This document shows positions 60,177 through 64,000 of a DNA stretch of 64,000 nt, in pieces. Within the stretch, counting starts at the first letter, position 1. Each line of letters starts with the position of its first letter. The notes under the pieces were generated by a model. It was not told the DNA's origin. It did not search any database and saw nothing but the letters and a program-made list of their open reading frames with translations. Source of the stretch: Streptomyces sp. TS71-3 (GTDB lineage: Bacteria > Actinomycetota > Actinomycetes > Streptomycetales > Streptomycetaceae); contig NZ_BNEL01000001.1 of the NCBI RefSeq assembly GCF_018327685.1, positions 1,054,001 through 1,118,000 on the forward strand. Reading direction: 5' to 3'. The position numbers were made by a program, and so were the translations under genes.

Positions 60177-60862
60177 GAGACCCGCTCCATGTCCCGTGAC
60201 CTGCCGTCGCGCACCACGACCTCGCGGTCCGAGTAGGCGGCCACCCGGGCCTCGTGGGTGACGAGCACCACGGCGGTGCCGGAGGATCTGGCCGCGTCGG
60301 TCAGCAGCTCCATCACGCGCTCGCCGTTGAGCGAGTCGAGCGCTCCGGTGGGCTCGTCGGCGAAGAGCACCCGCGGTCCGGAGACCAGCGCGCGGGCGAC
60401 GGCCACCCGCTGCCCCTGCCCGCCGGAGACCTCGCCGGGCCGCTGGCCCGCCACGTCGTCGACCTCCAGGCGCCGCATCCACGTCCGGGCCGTGTTCTCG
60501 GCCTCCTTGCGGCCGGTGCCGTTCAACCGGAGGGGGAGGGCGACGTTCTCCACGCAGGTGAGCTCGGGCACGAGCTGGCCGAACTGGAAGACGAAGCCGA
60601 AGTCGCTGCGGCGCAGGGCGCTGCGGTCCGCGTCGCTCATCGCGGACAGCTCGCGGCCGTTGTAGAGGATGCTGCCGGAGTCGGGCGTGACGATCCCGGC
60701 CAGGCAGTGCAGCAGGGTCGACTTGCCGGAGCCCGACGGGCCCATCACGGCGACGACCTCGCCGGGGTGGATGGAGAACGCGGCGCCGTCCAGGGCGGTG
60801 GTGGGGCCGTACGCCTTGTGGAGGTCGGTGGCCGCGAGCAGGGATCCCTCGGGGGCGCTCAT
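60173..60862 (-). CDS. ABC transporter ATP-binding protein (LolD/MacB type)
   Basis: The 229-aa ATPase has Walker A GPSGSGKST near residue 41, the Q-loop FVFQFGQLVPELT near 89, signature VSGGQGQRVAVARAL (near 146) and Walker B VLFADEPTGALDS near 166. The H-loop His lies in VLVTHEARVAAYSDR. It is cytoplasmic, paired with the FtsX-type permease. Start and stop codons overlap the neighbouring genes by 4 bp each. Confidence 0.95.
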   Translation of the reverse strand: MSAPEGSLLAATDLHKAYGPTTALDGAAFSIHPGEVVAVMGPSGSGKSTLLHCLAGIVTPDSGSILYNGRELSAMSDADRSALRRSDFGFVFQFGQLVPELTCVENVALPLRLNGTGRKEAENTARTWMRRLEVDDVAGQRPGEVSGGQGQRVAVARALVSGPRVLFADEPTGALDSLNGERVMELLTDAARSSGTAVVLVTHEARVAAYSDREVVVRDGRSRDMERVS

Positions 60863-61383
60863 GCGTGTACCTCCTGCGCGAGCTTGTCCAGGCGGGCGGC
60901 GGTCAGCTCCAGCCAGCGCAGGTCCGCCTCCAGGTGGAACAGCGCGTGGTCGCAGATGAGCTGGTCCGCGAGGTCGCCCTTGCGCTTGCGTTCGGTGAGG
61001 GCACGCATCATGCGCAGGTGCTCGGAGCGCTGCGTGTCGAGGATGTCGCCGGCCTCGCGCCTGGTGAGCAGGGCGAGGACGACCTTGGTGTAGAGGGTGG
61101 ACTGGAGGTAGGGCTCGGGCTTCTCGGGGGTCGCGAGCCAGCGTTCGACGTCGGTGATGCCGGCCTCGGTGATCGCGTAGCGCTTCCGTTCGGGACCGCC
61201 GCCCGCCTCGATCCCGTCGACCTCGACGAGACCGTTCTTCAGCAGCCGGGACATGGTCGAGTAGACCTGCCCGTAGTGCAGCGGGCGGTCGTGCCCGAAC
61301 TTCTCGTCGAAGGTGCGCTTGAGGTCGTAGCCGTGCCGGGGACCGGACTCCAACAACCCGAGAAGGGTGTGACCAATTGACAT
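60859..61383 (-). CDS. PadR family transcriptional regulator
   Basis: The 174-aa product is a PadR regulator. The winged helix (residues 1-80) shows IGHTLLGLLESGPRHGYDL and YSTMSRLLKNGLVEVDG, and the C-terminal half is the dimerising helical domain. The ATG at 61383 has no ribosome binding site, and a TATAGT box lies eight bases upstream, so the mRNA is probably leaderless. It heads the operon with the ABC ATPase and permease and likely represses it through the palindrome at 61392-61423. Confidence 0.92.
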   Translation of the reverse strand: MSIGHTLLGLLESGPRHGYDLKRTFDEKFGHDRPLHYGQVYSTMSRLLKNGLVEVDGIEAGGGPERKRYAITEAGITDVERWLATPEKPEPYLQSTLYTKVVLALLTRREAGDILDTQRSEHLRMMRALTERKRKGDLADQLICDHALFHLEADLRWLELTAARLDKLAQEVHA

Positions 61384-61390
61384 GGCAGTC

Positions 61391-61423
61391 ACTATACACA
61401 TGACGTATACGCCGCGTGTATAG
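61391..61423 (-). promoter_or_regulatory. PadR operator palindrome and leaderless promoter
   Basis: CTATACAC (61392-61399) and GTGTATAG (61416-61423) are perfect inverted arms around a 16-bp centre with GTATAC. The minus-strand TATAGT (61396-61391) overlaps the inner arm, so PadR binding would cover the -10 box. No -35 consensus is seen. Confidence 0.65.
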
Positions 61424-61542
61424 CTGTCCGGTAACGGGCTGGGGCGGGTGCCGGGCCTGGGGTCTTGCGGTCCGGGGACCTCGGAGAGGGCCGGGCCCGG
61501 GGTGGCGGTCCGTGCCGCCAGTGCCGCGCGTGCCGCCCCGGG

Positions 61543-62004
61543 TCACGCCTCCGGTGGACCCTGGTCCGGGTCCGCGGTCGGGTCCGGGGCTGGACCCGCG
61601 GCTGAACCCTGGTCCGGACCCGTGCCCGTGCCCGTGGCCGGACCCGGAGCCGGACCCTCGCCCGGGTCCGCCCGCCGTGGCCGCCCCCGCCGCGGGATCG
61701 GGCGGGCGCCGCGGGGCAGGCGCCCGGCCTCCGCCAGCGCGCGGCGCAGCAGGAACTCGATCTGGGCGTTGGCGCTGCGCAGTTCCTCGCCGGCCCAGCG
61801 GGCCAGCGCCTCGTAGATGTGCGGGTCCAGGCGCAGCAGCACCTGCTTGCGCGCCTGGCGGCCGGCACGCGCCCCGGCGCCCGAACCGGCATCCGGGCCT
61901 GAGCCCGCGTCCGGGGCGGCGCCCGAGCCGGCGCCCGTGTCCGGGCTCGCGCCGGTCCCGTCCGCCCGCCGGGGCGCGTCCCCGCCGCCGTCCGCCGGGC
62001 TCAC
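61543..62004 (-). CDS. Ribbon-helix-helix (Arc-like) protein coupled to the SPFH gene
   Basis: A 153-aa protein with a central RHH core (about residues 55-100, [20 protein letters not shown], then [18 protein letters not shown]). It is flanked by a Gly/Ala/Pro/Asp-rich repeat N-terminus ([11 protein letters not shown] type) and a [17 protein letters not shown] repeat tail. RHH proteins bind DNA as dimers; some are antitoxins, but no toxin gene is adjacent. Its GTG overlaps the SPFH stop by 4 bp (GTGA), so the two are coupled. Confidence 0.82.
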   Translation of the reverse strand: MSPADGGGDAPRRADGTGASPDTGAGSGAAPDAGSGPDAGSGAGARAGRQARKQVLLRLDPHIYEALARWAGEELRSANAQIEFLLRRALAEAGRLPRGARPIPRRGRPRRADPGEGPAPGPATGTGTGPDQGSAAGPAPDPTADPDQGPPEA

Positions 62005-63095
62005 TGGTACAGCGTGCCCGTGTTCAGCACCGGCTGGGCCGCGCGGTCGCCGCAGAGCACCACCATCAGGTTCGAGACCATGGCCGCCTTCCGCTCCTGG
62101 TCGAGTTCGACGATGTCCTGCTCCGTGATCCGGCTGATCGCGGCCTCCACCATGCCGACCGCCCCGTCCACGATCTGCCGCCTCGCCGCGACGACCGCGC
62201 CGGCCTGCTGGCGCTGGAGCATGGCCGAGGCGATCTCGGGCGCGTAGGCGAGGTGCGTGAAGCGGGACTCGATGATCTGCACGCCGGCGGTCTCGATGCG
62301 CGCGTGCAGCTCGACGGCCAGCTTCTGCGTGATCTCCTCGGCGTTGCCGCGCAGCGACAGGCCCTCCTCGTCGTGGGCGTCGTAGGGGTACTCGATGGCG
62401 ATGTGCCGCACGGCGGCCTCGGTCTGGGTGGAGACGAACTCCTTGAAGTCGTCCACCTCGAACGTGGCCTGCGCGGTGTCCTCCACCCGCCAGACGACCA
62501 CCGCGGCGAGCTCTATCGGGTTGCCGTAGGCGTCGTTGACCTTGAGGACGGGCGTCTCGTGGTTGCGGACGCGGGTGGAGATCCTGGTGCGGGACGTCAG
62601 CGGGTTCACCCAGCGCAGGCCGTCCTTGCGGATGGTGCCGCGGTAGCGCCCGAAGAGCTGGACGACCCTGGCCTCGCCCGGCGCCACCGTGTTCAGGCCG
62701 CTCATGGCGAATATGGAGCCCAGGATCACGACGACGCCCAGGATGATCAGCGCCGGCTGCCCGCCGCCCGTGGCGACCGCGGCGCCGAGCGGGATCATCG
62801 CCACGCCCGCCAGCACCCCCACCAGGGTGAGCAGCAGGGCGAGGCCGCCGCCGACGCTGTGCGCGGCGAACTCCCGCACCCGCGGCCGGGGCATCTCCGG
62901 CACGCCCTCGGCGGCGGGATCGCCGGAGCGCGGGGCGCGGCCGCCTCCAGGGGTTCCGGCGGGAGCTCCGATCGGGGCTCCGGTTGTGGGCGCCCCGCCG
63001 TCGCCCTGGCCTTCCCCGGCCGGATCTCCCGCGGGCGAGGCGCTGCCCGCCCCGATGCCGCCGCCGATTCCGGATTCGCTGCCTGATGAACTCAT
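62001..63095 (-). CDS. SPFH/Band 7 domain membrane protein
   Basis: A 364-aa flotillin/stomatin-like protein. A Gly/Pro-rich tail (1-75) is followed by two membrane segments (about 80-130) and the SPFH domain (about 132-300, [40 protein letters not shown], [20 protein letters not shown]). A helical C-terminus contains [19 protein letters not shown]. Such proteins form membrane scaffolds. The ATG is at 63095. A compact operator-like palindrome lies 47 bp upstream. Confidence 0.9.
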   Translation of the reverse strand: MSSSGSESGIGGGIGAGSASPAGDPAGEGQGDGGAPTTGAPIGAPAGTPGGGRAPRSGDPAAEGVPEMPRPRVREFAAHSVGGGLALLLTLVGVLAGVAMIPLGAAVATGGGQPALIILGVVVILGSIFAMSGLNTVAPGEARVVQLFGRYRGTIRKDGLRWVNPLTSRTRISTRVRNHETPVLKVNDAYGNPIELAAVVVWRVEDTAQATFEVDDFKEFVSTQTEAAVRHIAIEYPYDAHDEEGLSLRGNAEEITQKLAVELHARIETAGVQIIESRFTHLAYAPEIASAMLQRQQAGAVVAARRQIVDGAVGMVEAAISRITEQDIVELDQERKAAMVSNLMVVLCGDRAAQPVLNTGTLYQ

Positions 63096-63141
63096 GAGGA
63101 CCCCCGGTTCTACGTCGATGCTGGTGTGTGCTCACCACACA

Positions 63142-63156
63142 CTATCAATATGATAG
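63142..63156 (-). promoter_or_regulatory. AT-rich palindrome in the SPFH promoter
   Basis: CTATCA-ATA-TGATAG is a perfect 6-bp inverted repeat, the most AT-rich spot in this region, 47 bp before the SPFH start. TATCAT/TATTGAT on the minus strand could serve as a -10 box. It would suit a GntR- or MarR-like regulator. Confidence 0.45.
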
Positions 63157-63373
63157 CACAAATTCCATGCTGGCAACCTTCGGCACTTCTCACTCGTCGA
63201 TTCCGTTGGAGACCGTTGGAACCGTTGCGGGTTCCGTCGGGGCCGGTGCTGATTGTCACGTCCGGAAAGGCCGGATCGGCCAGCGTTTGTCCTGGCGCGC
63301 GGTGCTAGTTTGCAGAGCCGTCCCCGGCGCCCGGTCGACGGACGAACGAGAACGAAGCGGAGCCAGGGCACCC

Positions 63374-64000
63374 ATGGGACGAGCCGAAGCGAGACGAGCG
63401 CGGCAGCGCGGTGGCGCACGCCGGGCAGCGCACCAGCGCTCGGCGGGACACGCGAGAGGGGGGATACGCCGCATGTTCACCTGGAAGAAGATCCTGGGCT
63501 GCCTCTTCGGCCTCTGCCTGCTCGGCATGGGAGCCTTCATCGTGCTCTACCTGACGGTCCCCGTCCCCGAGGGCAACGCCCAGGCCAAGCTCCAGAGCAA
63601 CGTCTACAAGTACAGCGACGGCACGGTCATGGCCCGCACCGGCAAGGTCAACCGCGAGATCGTCGACCTCTCCGAGGTGCCCAAGGACGTGCAGCGGACG
63701 TTCGTCGCCGCCGAGAACAAGACGTTCTACAAGGACCAGGGCGTCGACCTCAAGGGCACCGCGCGCGGCCTGATCAACACCCTGACCGGCAAGGGCACCC
63801 AGGGCGGTTCGACGATCACCCAGCAGTACGTCAAGAACTACTACCTGAACCAGGACCAGACCGTCACCCGCAAGCTCAAGGAACTGGTCATCTCGCTCAA
63901 GGTCGACCGCCAGAAGACCAAGGACGACATCCTCGCGGGCTACATCAACACCAGCTACTACGGGCGCGGCGCCTACGGCATCCAGGCCGCCGCGCAGGCG
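63374..64000 (+). CDS. Class A penicillin-binding protein (transglycosylase-transpeptidase), 3' partial
   Basis: Cut by the window end after 209 codons. After a basic cytoplasmic tail (residues 1-35) comes a membrane anchor (ILGCLFGLCLLGMGAFIVLYL near 38-58) and the glycosyltransferase family 51 domain with FVAAENKTFYKDQGVDLKG (catalytic Glu near 114) and TQGGSTITQQYVKNYYLN near 145. It polymerises lipid II outside the membrane; a transpeptidase domain is expected beyond the window. The ATG at 63374 is preferred to 63473 since the basic tail is typical of actinobacterial homologues. Confidence 0.92.
   Translation, partial: MGRAEARRARQRGGARRAAHQRSAGHARGGIRRMFTWKKILGCLFGLCLLGMGAFIVLYLTVPVPEGNAQAKLQSNVYKYSDGTVMARTGKVNREIVDLSEVPKDVQRTFVAAENKTFYKDQGVDLKGTARGLINTLTGKGTQGGSTITQQYVKNYYLNQDQTVTRKLKELVISLKVDRQKTKDDILAGYINTSYYGRGAYGIQAAAQA

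Noticed and set aside
61543..62004. Toxin-antitoxin role for the ribbon-helix-helix protein
   Set aside because: No small toxin-like gene is adjacent; the partner is a large SPFH membrane protein.
1..64000. tRNA, rRNA, CRISPR arrays, insertion sequences, integrases and phage genes
   Set aside because: I looked for cloverleaf arms with CCA-type ends, regularly spaced short repeats, and transposase or integrase motifs, and found none that hold up.

Overview
This is about 64 kb of high-GC chromosomal DNA, almost certainly from Streptomyces or a very close actinomycete. GC-rich third codon positions give long open frames on all six strands. GTG starts and 1-4 bp start/stop overlaps are common, and promoters use Streptomyces-like -10 boxes. 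Typical Streptomyces genes are present: a DUF397 / XRE-DUF5753 / ATPase trio, a PhoH2 protein, a GTP-dependent PEP carboxykinase and a DasR-type site before a chitinase. I see no rRNA, tRNA, CRISPR, insertion sequence, phage or plasmid gene, and it reads as core chromosome.

Layout. 1-9.5 kb: a partial YyaL-type protein, a Mut7-C RNase-like protein, a LysE exporter, an MFS pump/TetR operon, a hemolysin III protein, pckG and a small unknown. 9.6-14.7 kb: an aminotransferase, an AlkB-type dioxygenase, an OmpR-class two-component pair and a secreted protein. 14.8-22.8 kb: a D-amino-acid use cluster (D-aminoacylase, PLP deaminase, PfkB sugar kinase, IclR regulator, RidA, GntP permease) arranged around a divergent promoter with an IclR-like palindrome. 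22.9-27 kb: an acidic protein, an Nramp-like carrier and a GH18 chitinase.

27.1-44.4 kb is the centrepiece: a complete Tad/Flp pilus locus. It holds CpaB, TadZ/CpaE, two TadE-like pseudopilins, TadA/CpaF, TadB, TadC, a NarL-type histidine kinase and response regulator, the Flp pilin, a TadG-like protein, a lipoprotein and an OmpA-like peptidoglycan-binding protein. The prepilin peptidase lies at 49.1 kb. Divergent from it is a four-gene operon headed by a 526-aa protein with a perfect type IV/Flp processing site (G/XXXXEY) and an EF-hand loop. This is a candidate large pilin or pilus-tip protein and my best candidate for something undescribed.

44.4-50.2 kb: the DUF397/XRE/ATPase trio, an MFS transporter, a DUF192 protein and the prepilin peptidase. 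50.7-57.6 kb: an aldo-keto reductase, a cis-prenyltransferase, PhoH2, a secreted lytic transglycosylase-like protein and an AI-2E family membrane protein. The 560-bp gap between phoH2 and the transglycosylase holds compact predicted RNA folds. 57.7-64 kb: a PadR / ABC ATPase / FtsX-like permease operon with a leaderless start and a large operator, an SPFH protein coupled to a ribbon-helix-helix protein, and the start of a class A penicillin-binding protein cut by the window end.

Two themes recur. First, intergenic regions carry copies of a dispersed repeat family. Second, many proteins carry Pro/Ala/Gly-rich low-complexity inserts or short in-frame tandem repeats (LysE, PfkB kinase, prepilin peptidase, NarL pair, the 128-aa protein). 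All function calls come from reading the sequence by eye; no database search was run.
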